Below are positions 8,100-15,987 of a DNA stretch of 20,836 nt, in pieces (position 1 is the first letter of the stretch; each line of letters opens with the position of its first letter). The position numbers and the translations under genes were made by a program. The DNA comes from Promethearchaeota archaeon. Lineage in GTDB: Archaea; Asgardarchaeota; Lokiarchaeia; Sigynarchaeales; SOKP01. Under the pieces are notes generated by a model. That model saw only the letters and a program-made list of their open reading frames with translations. It had not been told where the DNA came from and made no database searches. The stretch covers positions 1 to 20,836 of the forward strand of contig JAHLWJ010000042.1 in assembly GCA_019057975.1 (NCBI GenBank), given 5' to 3'.

Positions 8100-10343
8100 T
8101 CAATTCGGTATTAATTTAAATGTTCCTTCGAGGTTTTTAGAAATTGTTTCTCTAGTGAATAATAAAGGAACATATTTCCCTTTTACCCATAATTTCATTA
8201 AATCGTTGTAATGCTTATGAAAAGGTAACCCTAATTGACCTCCAGGAATTACTCCTATAGATTTATCCCAATCAGCTAGATCGTGGATTTGACGAAATGA
8301 TGGTCCAACGATAACTTCATAGTTATTCAATGGATCAAAAAATGCATTATTCAAAGTGTTTGCATCTCCTCCAATTTTGAATGGCCTTATATTTAATATT
8401 TTAGCTTCCTCATTAACTTGAGAAAATGGGTGTGTAAGAGTTACTTTATGTAAATTTCCCCATTTCCATTTGGTAACTTCTGAAGAAAATTTTTCTGATA
8501 AGAAGATAATTGTTTTTTCGAGTGCTGTAAATAAAATTTGTTCAAGCTCATCAACTTTTCCATCATATAATTTAAAGAGTCTCTCAAGTTCAAATGGATT
8601 GGACGTTAAATGAATTTCAAAAAGTTCTTTTCCTATTAGAGGAACTAAGATGGCTTTTAGGGTTTCTTGACACCATATTTTGTATATCGTACCAGCAACA
8701 CTATTTTTCGTCAAAAAGTAATCCCAATTTTCTAGTAGTGAAATAAGTTCCTTATGAACCTCTGTATGTGCTTTGGCTTTTATATATTTCAGCATCTTAG
8801 GTAGAAATTCTGGTGCTTCTTCTGTAAAATAATCTAGTTGGTAATTTTTAAAATCTTGAATGGAGAAAATTTCTTTTGATTGGAGTAAGTTTTTAATTCT
8901 TTTTTGACGATAAGGTTTAGCTCGATCTTGAGCTATTAAAACACCATTAGGGGCTTTATTTTCATTATAGTTAGCTGTGTAAACGAATCCATGCTCGGGA
9001 TTGTATATTGAAAACATTTTTTCAAAGGGTACTAATCCACTCCAATTAAATTTCTCATCTGTACCAGGACTCACTGTTGCTCCATCTCCATATTTCCGTA
9101 AAGGAAGCTTTCCTCCATGTTGATGACCAATATTCCCCTCTATATCACCATATATAAAATTCTGGGGCGTGATCGTTAATTTACTCAAAGCTTCACGAAA
9201 TTCACTCCAATTGGATGCTATATTAATCATTCTAAAACCCTCTATTGTTTCTTCTAGATTTACTCTATAACTAGTCCAGCATAAAGCATATTTCCCTGGA
9301 AGATTAATTTTATGAACTTTTGTCTGAAGTTCAAAATACTCTACAACCGGCCCGAATTTGGAAAACTTTACTTTAAAATCGATCGGTTCAGGATTATCTT
9401 GAACTCTAATCGGTTCATCACTAACCTTAAAATCAACCCATTTCCCATTGTATTTGTATTGGTTTTCATTTTCAGGATTTATTTCTAATTTAAAGAGATC
9501 AACATTATCCGATGTTACAGTTGTTGCACCCCATGCGATATTTTCATTATGTCCCAACACGACACTAGGTACTCCCGGGAAAGATGAGCCAATAGTATTC
9601 AAACCCGGACAACTTAAATGCATAAGGATCCAAATCGCAGGAAGTGTAAGTGGTAAGTGAGGGTCATTCGCTAATAAAACAGCTCCTGATTCTGATTTAT
9701 GGGGGCTAACAGCCCAACCGTTACTACCCAATGGGGTTTCTACTTTTGCTCCAGAATAAAGTGGAATAAGCTTATCTGCCATCTCAAGACCCAAATCCAT
9801 AATTAATTGTTCACGTAATAGTTCTAGAATATAACTCCAACCACCTAATCCCCACTCTATAAAACTCATAATTCGAAGAGAATCTTCTAAGCTCCATTCT
9901 TGAAGTTTAATATTTAGAATGGCGAATTCGATAGGTGGATTTTGAGTTGCTTTTTTAATACCAGCATTTACTCCTTCCACATATGAATTTAAACCTTTCA
10001 ACGTTTCATTATTAGGGTATTTCCTCAGATTTTCCGCAGATTTTTTTGCGATTCGATGCAAACCAATTATTCTATAATGCTTATCCATATCAATTGTAGT
10101 TTCTCCAACGATTTCAGATATACTTCCTGATGTAACTCTCTTAAAAAACTCTAATTGCCATAATCTATGACTTGCATGAACATATCCTTGAGCAAAGTAT
10201 GCTTCATCAACTGAATTTGCATAAATATGTGGGATACCCCATTTATCCCATAAAATTTCAACCTCGTCTTGAATTCCCTTTACTTTTTCTGAACCAGATA
10301 CGGCTGGAAACGCGTTTTTTGCAATGTTAAGTAATTCTTCCAT
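8100..10343 (-). CDS. Penicillin acylase-family (S45) amidase
   Basis: An approximately 747-residue Ntn hydrolase of the S45 family, which includes penicillin G acylase and acyl-homoserine-lactone acylases. The alpha-chain opens with VEILWDKWGIPHIYANS and GYVHASHRLWQLEFF, both hallmarks. The cleavage site and nucleophile are in PLGSNGWAVS, with Ser at about residue 207. Conserved beta-chain blocks follow, such as LGHNENIAWGATTV. It ends with LGLPFHKHYNDLMKLW. Unlike most bacterial relatives, no signal peptide or N-terminal membrane segment is visible, so it should act in the cytosol. ATG 10343 is chosen over the in-frame TTG 10349. It lies between two acyl-CoA dehydrogenase genes on the same strand, 49 bases from the downstream one, suggesting release of acyl chains that are later oxidised. 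The substrate is unknown. Confidence 0.88.
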   Translation of the reverse strand: MEELLNIAKNAFPAVSGSEKVKGIQDEVEILWDKWGIPHIYANSVDEAYFAQGYVHASHRLWQLEFFKRVTSGSISEIVGETTIDMDKHYRIIGLHRIAKKSAENLRKYPNNETLKGLNSYVEGVNAGIKKATQNPPIEFAILNIKLQEWSLEDSLRIMSFIEWGLGGWSYILELLREQLIMDLGLEMADKLIPLYSGAKVETPLGSNGWAVSPHKSESGAVLLANDPHLPLTLPAIWILMHLSCPGLNTIGSSFPGVPSVVLGHNENIAWGATTVTSDNVDLFKLEINPENENQYKYNGKWVDFKVSDEPIRVQDNPEPIDFKVKFSKFGPVVEYFELQTKVHKINLPGKYALCWTSYRVNLEETIEGFRMINIASNWSEFREALSKLTITPQNFIYGDIEGNIGHQHGGKLPLRKYGDGATVSPGTDEKFNWSGLVPFEKMFSIYNPEHGFVYTANYNENKAPNGVLIAQDRAKPYRQKRIKNLLQSKEIFSIQDFKNYQLDYFTEEAPEFLPKMLKYIKAKAHTEVHKELISLLENWDYFLTKNSVAGTIYKIWCQETLKAILVPLIGKELFEIHLTSNPFELERLFKLYDGKVDELEQILFTALEKTIIFLSEKFSSEVTKWKWGNLHKVTLTHPFSQVNEEAKILNIRPFKIGGDANTLNNAFFDPLNNYEVIVGPSFRQIHDLADWDKSIGVIPGGQLGLPFHKHYNDLMKLWVKGKYVPLLFTRETISKNLEGTFKLIPN

Positions 10344-10450
10344 TCTCAATTCATCTATTATTGTAATTATTCTATACTAATATTAAATGAATTAAAAGGA
10401 GTTATAATTTCATTTTAGAGTGATCAACTAAAAAAAGAAAAAAATGGATT

Positions 10451-11734
10451 TTAAAGCATCTTGAATAATTGACGTAACGCAAGACTCATAATATACTGTT
10501 GGATCTGTCTACTACCTCCAAGAATCTCTTGTATTCTTGAGATGTTTACATAATCATGCATCATTGTATTGTCACTTAGTCCAGCGCCACCCATCAGATT
10601 GGCAGCTTCATAACATACTTCGTTTGAAAGTTTTGTACAATGATATTTAAATTGAGAAGCGCTAGCAACCATAGCTCTGCTAATATTTGAGGGTATCTGT
10701 CCGCCAAATTTCTCTATCTTTTTATCATATTCTTCACAGAATTTTAATATACCTAGAGTCACGTTGGTAGTTCTAGCCCAAAGATCAGTTAGTAAAAACC
10801 CTACACCCTGAAATTTTAAAATTTCTTGATCGAATTGCTTTCTCATATTTGCATAGATTGCAGCATGGGACACAGCACCCCAACATTGGGATATGGCTCC
10901 ACACGCAATTCCTATTCTTTCAAGGACTAAACCTTCGAATAAATGTTCTCTTCCTTTACCAATTCCACCTAGTACATATTCCTTTGGTACTCTTAAGTTC
11001 ACGAAGTGCTCGTGCCCTAAATACAGTTTAGGCGTCCAAGGAATATTCACCCGTTCGCAAACCCAACCATCCCAGGATGTGTTAATTAAAAATTGTGCCA
11101 TGAGATTTCCATTATTTTTTTCAGCAGTGGCATATGCTACAGCCCATTTAGATTTGGGTGCGTTAGTATTAAAAACCTTTTCTCCGTTAAGGATAAAACT
11201 TCCATCCGCTTGTTCCTCACATAATGTCAATTGATGGACAGCATCTGAGCCTCTTTCAGGTTCAGTTATACATATGCATCCACAAGCTTCTCCCGTCACT
11301 AATTCTTTTAAAGCTTCAAGTCTCGCGGGAATATTTTCATGGTGATCAACTATTGGATTTATAGATAAAACTGTAGCACCGCTTCCCATTGCGAATTGAG
11401 TATCAAACATATCAATTGCTAAATATCTGAGAAAGTCCGATACTGCACCATAGTATTCATAATTTATATCAACCATCTCAAAGTTATGGGCTCTCGTTAT
11501 ATATCCTTCAGCCCCAAATGCCGGAATCCAATCATACACATCTTCTTCTGGCCCGTGAGTAATATTATTCTTCTTTTCGAACCTCATGCAAAATTTCTGA
11601 ACCTTTTTAAGGAATGAGAACTGCTCTGGTGATAATATAGCCATTAAATTGTTATTTAAGAAATTATATCGATTTTTCAGGTTAAGTTTTTCTAAAATTT
11701 CGTCATTTATAACTTGGTTCATATATTTAGACAT
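10451..11734 (-). CDS. Acyl-CoA dehydrogenase, paralogue of the 6749-8050 enzyme
   Basis: A 427-residue acyl-CoA dehydrogenase closely similar throughout to its neighbour two genes downstream. Family motifs include TEPERGSDA at about 157-165, a RKQFDQEILKFQGV stretch near 298-311 and MGGAGLSDNTMMHDY near 381-395. The medium-chain catalytic Glu position is Gly406 (GGS). Glu272 in LVLERIGIA is the predicted base, as in isovaleryl-CoA and long-chain enzymes. The start is ATG 11734. The pair probably arose by duplication around, or before insertion of, the S45 amidase gene. Differences near the substrate pocket cannot be interpreted without a structure. Confidence 0.9.
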   Translation of the reverse strand: MSKYMNQVINDEILEKLNLKNRYNFLNNNLMAILSPEQFSFLKKVQKFCMRFEKKNNITHGPEEDVYDWIPAFGAEGYITRAHNFEMVDINYEYYGAVSDFLRYLAIDMFDTQFAMGSGATVLSINPIVDHHENIPARLEALKELVTGEACGCICITEPERGSDAVHQLTLCEEQADGSFILNGEKVFNTNAPKSKWAVAYATAEKNNGNLMAQFLINTSWDGWVCERVNIPWTPKLYLGHEHFVNLRVPKEYVLGGIGKGREHLFEGLVLERIGIACGAISQCWGAVSHAAIYANMRKQFDQEILKFQGVGFLLTDLWARTTNVTLGILKFCEEYDKKIEKFGGQIPSNISRAMVASASQFKYHCTKLSNEVCYEAANLMGGAGLSDNTMMHDYVNISRIQEILGGSRQIQQYIMSLALRQLFKML

Positions 11735-11821
11735 AAATTAAACCCCTAATTAATTAAATTAAGAAATATCAATTTTTGTAAATAATAATTTTATTAATGA
11801 AATAATTACTCCAATAGTGAA

Positions 11822-11841
11822 AAAAGTAAAATTACTTTTTA
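11822..11841 (-). terminator. AT-rich inverted repeat followed by a T-run
   Basis: AAAAAGTAA and TTACTTTTT form a 9-base perfect inverted repeat with a 2-base centre. On the minus strand it ends in six Ts. It lies about 90 bases past the stop of the longin/roadblock gene and about 90 before the acyl-CoA dehydrogenase start. It could therefore terminate the former or serve as an operator for the latter. Confidence 0.3.
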
Positions 11842-11930
11842 ATTTTTGCAAAAAGATATAAGATTCGTTTAAAATTTATTTATGAAATCGTTAATAATAT
11901 ACTTTTTTCGAACATAAAAACGCAAAATAT

Positions 11931-12683
11931 TCAGCAAATTAGCTTCTGTAGTCTATTTGAAAACCGTTTTGAGATTACAAGGCCAGTTTCAAACGGGCAA
12001 TTACTCTTAAATAGAATAACTGAGATAAAATGTTTATCAATTCCGGTTAATGAGAGTACCCCAAATTTTTCTAGAGATATGAGTTCATTTACTCTATAGT
12101 TTCCAGAAAGAAATCTTCCCTCTAAGAGTCTAACAATTTCTTGAAGTATACCTTGCTCTAAATTAGATACAATTACTCTTCCAGTTTGAGTTAATAATGC
12201 AGAAGATACAACAAAAGAAGAAAATGTATGCAACTCATTAAAGACATTTAATAAATCATTCTTAATATCATCTGAAACCAGTTGATTTCCATTTTCCATT
12301 ATGTTATCAATATTCTTTTCGAAATCTAAGAATCTAGAAATTTCACCATCATAGTTATCAGTCAATAAATTTAAATCAAATTTGTTAAGGAATTGATTTT
12401 TAATTTCTCTTAATTGATTTCTAAGTTCAACTAAATTATCTGTTCTATCGCTAAATAAAGCAAAAAGTAGTTCATCCTGCTTTATTTTTTCAATTTCGAA
12501 AATAAATCGAAAAAGACCTACTTCTATTTCAGATAATTCTTCAGTTTTTAGAGTTTGTTTTACAAATGAAAAAATCGCACTTAGAAAACTGCTCGTTAAT
12601 TTTACGTTGAAAACATCTTCATAAGCCTTATAAAAGATTAATTCGCCTGTGTTCCCTTTCATTATGAAGATATTTTTGATCAT
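11931..12683 (-). CDS. Longin-like domain plus roadblock/LC7-like domain protein
   Basis: A 250-residue protein that looks like two trafficking-type modules. Residues 1-100 have the strand-turn-strand opening typical of longin domains (IKNIFIMKGNTGELIFYKAY) followed by alternating helix and strand with FRFIFEIEKI. A charged, mostly helical linker follows to about 150. Residues 155-250 have the hairpin SALLTQTGRVIVS, a helix LQEIVRLLE, then FGVLSLTG and FISVILFKS strands with a final helix, which is roadblock/LC7 architecture. In eukaryotes and bacteria both folds are platforms for small GTPases, so a role with the Ras-like proteins in this window is plausible but inferred. The start is ATG 12683. 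Domain calls come from pattern recognition and should be checked by profile search. Confidence 0.6.
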   Translation of the reverse strand: MIKNIFIMKGNTGELIFYKAYEDVFNVKLTSSFLSAIFSFVKQTLKTEELSEIEVGLFRFIFEIEKIKQDELLFALFSDRTDNLVELRNQLREIKNQFLNKFDLNLLTDNYDGEISRFLDFEKNIDNIMENGNQLVSDDIKNDLLNVFNELHTFSSFVVSSALLTQTGRVIVSNLEQGILQEIVRLLEGRFLSGNYRVNELISLEKFGVLSLTGIDKHFISVILFKSNCPFETGLVISKRFSNRLQKLIC

Positions 12684-12916
12684 TTAACTCAATAGATTCG
12701 ATGATAAATAATTTAAATTGCCTTAATATTTTTGTAATAAAAGTTTAGATATAAAAATCCTCTTATTATTCAGTTTCTTAAGGTAAAAGCAACACACATT
12801 TGTAAAAAGGTTAATTATGTCCTATGACAATAATCGAGAAAGATTTTTTAATTGAATTTTAAACTATATTTATGATTTTCTTCATCGGATATTGCCAAGC
12901 TTAAAATATTTCTTTA

Positions 12917-13675
12917 TTAAAATCCATCAAATTTAGCCCATTCATCTTCCTCTTCAGCCTCATCTTCATCATCGGTATATTCTTCAACTTCGTCGCTTTT
13001 GTAGCTTTCAGGAGTTTCTTCCTCAAATTCATCAAATTCTTCCTCGAAAGTAATCGACGTTCCTATATCGGTTATAATTTCCGCTGAAACTTTTATTTCA
13101 AGTACTGGTGCTTCTACACGTCTCTTCTTTTCCACTAATTTTAGGTAATCCCCATGAATTTTGATAGTTATAGGGGTTTCTTCTTGTAATAGTCGGACAA
13201 CGACTTCTTCACTTGCACTCGAGTCGTGAGGCATACGCATTACAAGTGCTCTTGCACCTTCAAATACTCCACTTATTATTTCAACAATATCTCCACCTTC
13301 TAAATATTCTGTTACACTCCTTGGTAATAGTACATGTTTAAGTTCGATTAACTCTATATTTTGGACTATTCTACCTTTGATGTGTGGGATGCCTTGAACG
13401 GCTATTTGGACCTCCCTCTTGGTCGGAGCCTCGAAAAAAATGTACCCTGGCAACAGAGGGCTTATCAGCATAGCTCTGATATCAGGTATTATATCTAAGA
13501 TCTTAAATCGATAAAAAATCTGCTTTAAAATATTGCTTTCTTGATTTATAGTTGTTCTTACCGCAAATAGGGTTGTTAACTCTTGTTTTTCTTCAAATGA
13601 TTCCATCGAGTAACTTTCATCTATCTTAAGTTCCTTATTACCATTTTCTTTTGATTCTTCACTTTGGTCTGGCAA
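12917..13675 (-). CDS. spt5: Transcription elongation factor Spt5 with acidic tails
   Basis: The archaeal Spt5/NusG homologue that binds the RNA polymerase clamp with Spt4 and raises processivity. The NGN domain runs from about 34 to 120 with the signature LLPGYIFFEAPTKREV and the IPHIKGRI segment. The KOW domain spans about 125-185 (GGDIVEIISGVFEGARALV). Archaeal Spt5 is usually about 150 residues. This one has 252, because of an acidic N-terminal stretch of about 30 residues and a C-terminal tail from about 210 that is mostly Glu/Asp and ends EWAKFDGF. The likely start is TTG 13675, since an in-frame stop lies just upstream. ATG 13606 would remove the N-terminal tail but keep the NGN domain. 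It is transcribed in the same direction as aIF1A upstream, with a 183-base gap. Confidence 0.88.
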   Translation of the reverse strand: MPDQSEESKENGNKELKIDESYSMESFEEKQELTTLFAVRTTINQESNILKQIFYRFKILDIIPDIRAMLISPLLPGYIFFEAPTKREVQIAVQGIPHIKGRIVQNIELIELKHVLLPRSVTEYLEGGDIVEIISGVFEGARALVMRMPHDSSASEEVVVRLLQEETPITIKIHGDYLKLVEKKRRVEAPVLEIKVSAEIITDIGTSITFEEEFDEFEEETPESYKSDEVEEYTDDEDEAEEEDEWAKFDGF

Positions 13676-13728
13676 TTCTTTTCACGAATCTTATTTGAAT
13701 TTAGGTTTTTAATAAATTTTAAAGAAAA

Positions 13729-13744
13729 ATTAGTATATACTAAT
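13729..13744. promoter_or_regulatory. 16-bp perfect palindrome upstream of spt5
   Basis: ATTAGTATATACTAAT is self-complementary over 16 bases and lies 54 bases before the spt5 start, with a TATATA core. It could combine a TATA box with a dimeric repressor site. AT-rich background makes palindromes easy to find, so weight is low. Confidence 0.3.
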
Positions 13745-13858
13745 ATGGGATTACTAAATTATAAAATTTTGCTTTCAACGAGTTTCTCATTATTAGACAT
13801 TTGAACCTTGTGCAAGCAGAATTTTAAATTAATTGTTCTATAAAGACATTAGTGTCAA

Positions 13859-14263
13859 CTAAAATTGAATATTATCAAGATCTAATATCTGAGGAATCTT
13901 TCTATTACGCTCAAGCCAAGAGATTTCTGCTCTTGTATATCTCCATGAAATTTCGCATTTACCTAATTTATCTTTGACTTCAGTCTCCCATTCCCACGGA
14001 TTTACAATTACTAAGTCTCCACGCCTAACCCATACTCGCTTTTTTATTTTACCACGAATTCTACCTATTCGATGCTTTCCGTCTTCACAAAACACTCGCA
14101 TTCTCTCCCCACCGAGGATTTCAACAACGATTGCGAACATTTCACCTAGTCTTTTACTCGGGAATTTAACTCTTGTTATAACGGGTGCTCCATACCCTTT
14201 TCCTCCTCTTCCTCCTCTTCCTCCTTTTCCTCTTTTTCCGGGTTTCCCTTTTTTTTTTGCCAT
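13859..14263 (-). CDS. Translation initiation factor 1A (aIF1A/eIF1A)
   Basis: A 134-residue initiation factor of the eIF1A family, an S1/OB-fold protein that binds the A site of the small ribosomal subunit and promotes scanning or mRNA accommodation. The OB fold covers about 42-90, with MFAIVVEILGGERMRVFCEDGK, RIGRIRGKIKKRVWV and GDLVIVNPWEW. These are near-diagnostic family blocks. A helical C-terminal segment with CEISWRYTRAEISWLE follows. The first 25 residues are Gly/Arg/Lys-rich (KRGKGGRGGRGGKGYG), longer and more repetitive than the usual basic tail. The start is ATG 14263. The upstream cupin gene ends 42 bases before it on the same strand. Confidence 0.95.
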   Translation of the reverse strand: MAKKKGKPGKRGKGGRGGRGGKGYGAPVITRVKFPSKRLGEMFAIVVEILGGERMRVFCEDGKHRIGRIRGKIKKRVWVRRGDLVIVNPWEWETEVKDKLGKCEISWRYTRAEISWLERNRKIPQILDLDNIQF

Positions 14264-14305
14264 AATTATTCTTTAATATATTATTTTTAATTTGGAAATT
14301 TAAAT

Positions 14306-14578
14306 TCAAATTTTATCTTCAGGTTTATATTCTCCCTTAATAAAAATTATTTTTATATGTTTATCCGAATCATTTCTTATATTATGCATCTCCTCAACTT
14401 CGCATAAAAACACAATCCCTTGTGGTGCGGGATACTCCTTATCATCAATAATCATTATTCCATCCCCTTCAACGAAGTAAAATGTTTCATCTATTATCTT
14501 ATGTCCATGTGCTTTATCACCCATCAATTCTCCGGGTTTGAGTAATATAATTCCCCAGTCTATCGAGGGCCCCCGCAT
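14306..14578 (-). CDS. Small cupin-domain protein (true N-terminus probably at 14641)
   Basis: A single-domain cupin. HGHKIIDETFYFVEGDG supplies the first cupin motif (two His and a Glu as likely metal ligands), and EEMHNIRNDSD supplies the second motif's His. With ATG 14578 the protein is 90 residues. In-frame coding continues upstream for 21 codons, including KVHETDFEYRGGESGVKYL, typical cupin N-terminal sequence, until a TGA at 14648-14650. No ATG, GTG or TTG exists in that extension. An ATT at 14641 sits 5 bases after GGTGAT, the same Shine-Dalgarno context as the cupin at 18332. I therefore think translation begins at ATT 14641, giving 111 residues, but report the conventional start. The ligand or reaction is unknown. 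Confidence 0.78.
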   Translation of the reverse strand: MRGPSIDWGIILLKPGELMGDKAHGHKIIDETFYFVEGDGIMIIDDKEYPAPQGIVFLCEVEEMHNIRNDSDKHIKIIFIKGEYKPEDKI

Positions 14579-14646
14579 AAGATATTTTACTCCAGATTCT
14601 CCCCCTCTATATTCAAAATCTGTTTCATGAACTTTTTTAATTGTAA

Positions 14647-14652
14647 ATCACC
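14647..14652 (-). promoter_or_regulatory. Shine-Dalgarno GGTGAT supporting an ATT start
   Basis: GGTGAT, complementary to the conserved 3' end of archaeal 16S rRNA (GGAUCACCUCC), lies 5 bases before the ATT at 14641. It overlaps the in-frame TGA stop, so the cupin reading frame cannot begin further upstream. Confidence 0.5.
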
Positions 14653-14768
14653 AATGGAGTAAATAGTGTTATAAAACAAATTATCTAGAGTAAATTATAA
14701 ATCTTACCTATTATAAAGAGATTCATAGTTTATTATAATAAATTTCACGACTTTGGAAAAATTGAAAA

Positions 14769-14773
14769 GGTGA
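14769..14773 (+). promoter_or_regulatory. Shine-Dalgarno GGTGA fixing the alcohol dehydrogenase start
   Basis: GGTGA ends 5 bases before ATG 14779. The alternative GTG at 14770 lies inside this motif, so ATG 14779 is favoured. Confidence 0.6.
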
Positions 14774-14778
14774 AAGAA

Positions 14779-15966
14779 ATGATCCACTCTTTTAGTTTTG
14801 CAAGAATTCCCAATATAATTTTTGGTGCTGGAAAGTTAAATGAACTATATGATATTATTCCAAAATTTGGAAAAAATATTCTTTTTATAATTGGTGAGAA
14901 TTCACTAAAAAAATCTGGTAAATGGGAAGAAATTACATCCAATATAGAGTGTAAATCTTTCAATTATTCACTAATATCCATTTCTAATGAACCAGCGGCA
15001 ACGATTATTGATGAAGTTGCAACGAAGTTTCGAAAGAAAAATGTTGAATTGGTGGTTGGTATAGGTGGTGGCAGTGTCACTGATGCAGGTAAAGCAATCT
15101 CAGCAATGATTCCAAAAGAAGATTCGATTAAAAACTATTTAGAAGGCGTTGGTAGTAAAACTCATGATGGGAAAAAAATTCCTTATATTGCAATTCCAAC
15201 AACTTCTGGTACTGGAAGCGAGGCTACCAAAAATGCAGTCATTAGCGAGATTGGACCTAAAGGCTTCAAAAAATCCTTACGACATGATAATTTAATTCCC
15301 AATGTTGCACTAATTGATCCAGAGCTTATAATTCCGTGTCCTCCATCAATTTCAGCAGCATGTGGAATGGACGCTTTTACTCAATTACTCGAAGCCTATG
15401 TATCACCTAAAGGGAGTCCAATGACAGATGCTTTAGCTTTTAGTGGTATGAAATATATAAATAAAAATTTATTATCAGCATGTTCAAGTGGAGCATCTAA
15501 TATCGGAGTTCGAACTGCAATGGCATATGCATCACTTATGTCTGGAATTACTCTAGCAAATGCGGGATTAGGGATTGTTCATGGATTGGCTGGACCTATT
15601 GGGGGATTATTCGATATTCCTCATGGTGTTATATGTGGTACCCTTTTAGCAGAAGCTACAAAAATAAATATAAAAAAACTACAAGAGCTGGGCTCTAGTG
15701 GAAAAGAAGGGCTAAGAAAACATGCCGATATTGGAGCATTATTATCAGGTAATAAATTTGTAGAACAAGGAAAAATTGATGAATATTGCAGAATTTTAGG
15801 CGATATTATTGATGGATGGACTCAAGACTTAAAACTGGAACGACTAGGTAAATATGGCATAGCTATTGGAGATATTAAAAAAATTGTAGACAAGGCGGGA
15901 TTAAAAAATAATCCTGTTAATTTAAGCAAAAAGGATATAGAGACTATTCTGATAAATCGACTTTAA
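14779..15966 (+). CDS. Iron-containing (group III) alcohol dehydrogenase
   Basis: A 395-residue NAD(P)-dependent dehydrogenase of the iron-activated type, interconverting alcohols and aldehydes or ketones. The coenzyme-binding GIGGGSVTDAGKAIS lies at about 95-109, followed by PTTSGTGSEAT. Numbering from the GTG three codons upstream, the metal-binding region has Asp201 in GMDAFTQLLEAYVS, His271 in GIVHGLAGP and His285 in DIPHGVICG. The position that is His in FucO-type enzymes is Gln205, as in a recognised subset of the family, so the metal site may differ. The gene is intact and of normal length. The substrate is not predictable. It is convergent with the GTPase at 15988, with about 20 bases between stop codons. 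Confidence 0.9.
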   Translation: MIHSFSFARIPNIIFGAGKLNELYDIIPKFGKNILFIIGENSLKKSGKWEEITSNIECKSFNYSLISISNEPAATIIDEVATKFRKKNVELVVGIGGGSVTDAGKAISAMIPKEDSIKNYLEGVGSKTHDGKKIPYIAIPTTSGTGSEATKNAVISEIGPKGFKKSLRHDNLIPNVALIDPELIIPCPPSISAACGMDAFTQLLEAYVSPKGSPMTDALAFSGMKYINKNLLSACSSGASNIGVRTAMAYASLMSGITLANAGLGIVHGLAGPIGGLFDIPHGVICGTLLAEATKINIKKLQELGSSGKEGLRKHADIGALLSGNKFVEQGKIDEYCRILGDIIDGWTQDLKLERLGKYGIAIGDIKKIVDKAGLKNNPVNLSKKDIETILINRL

Positions 15967-15987
15967 AAAAAATATGAAAATAAGCCC

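Noticed and set aside
10893..11234. Plus-strand 113-codon open frame
   Set aside because: It is antisense to the well-supported acyl-CoA dehydrogenase gene, with low-information composition.
12684..12916. Possible small RNA between the longin/roadblock gene and spt5
   Set aside because: No stable hairpin, GC-rich island or known RNA motif is visible in this AT-rich gap.
13974..14276. Proline-rich plus-strand open frame
   Set aside because: It is the antisense of the Gly-rich aIF1A tail and has no independent support.
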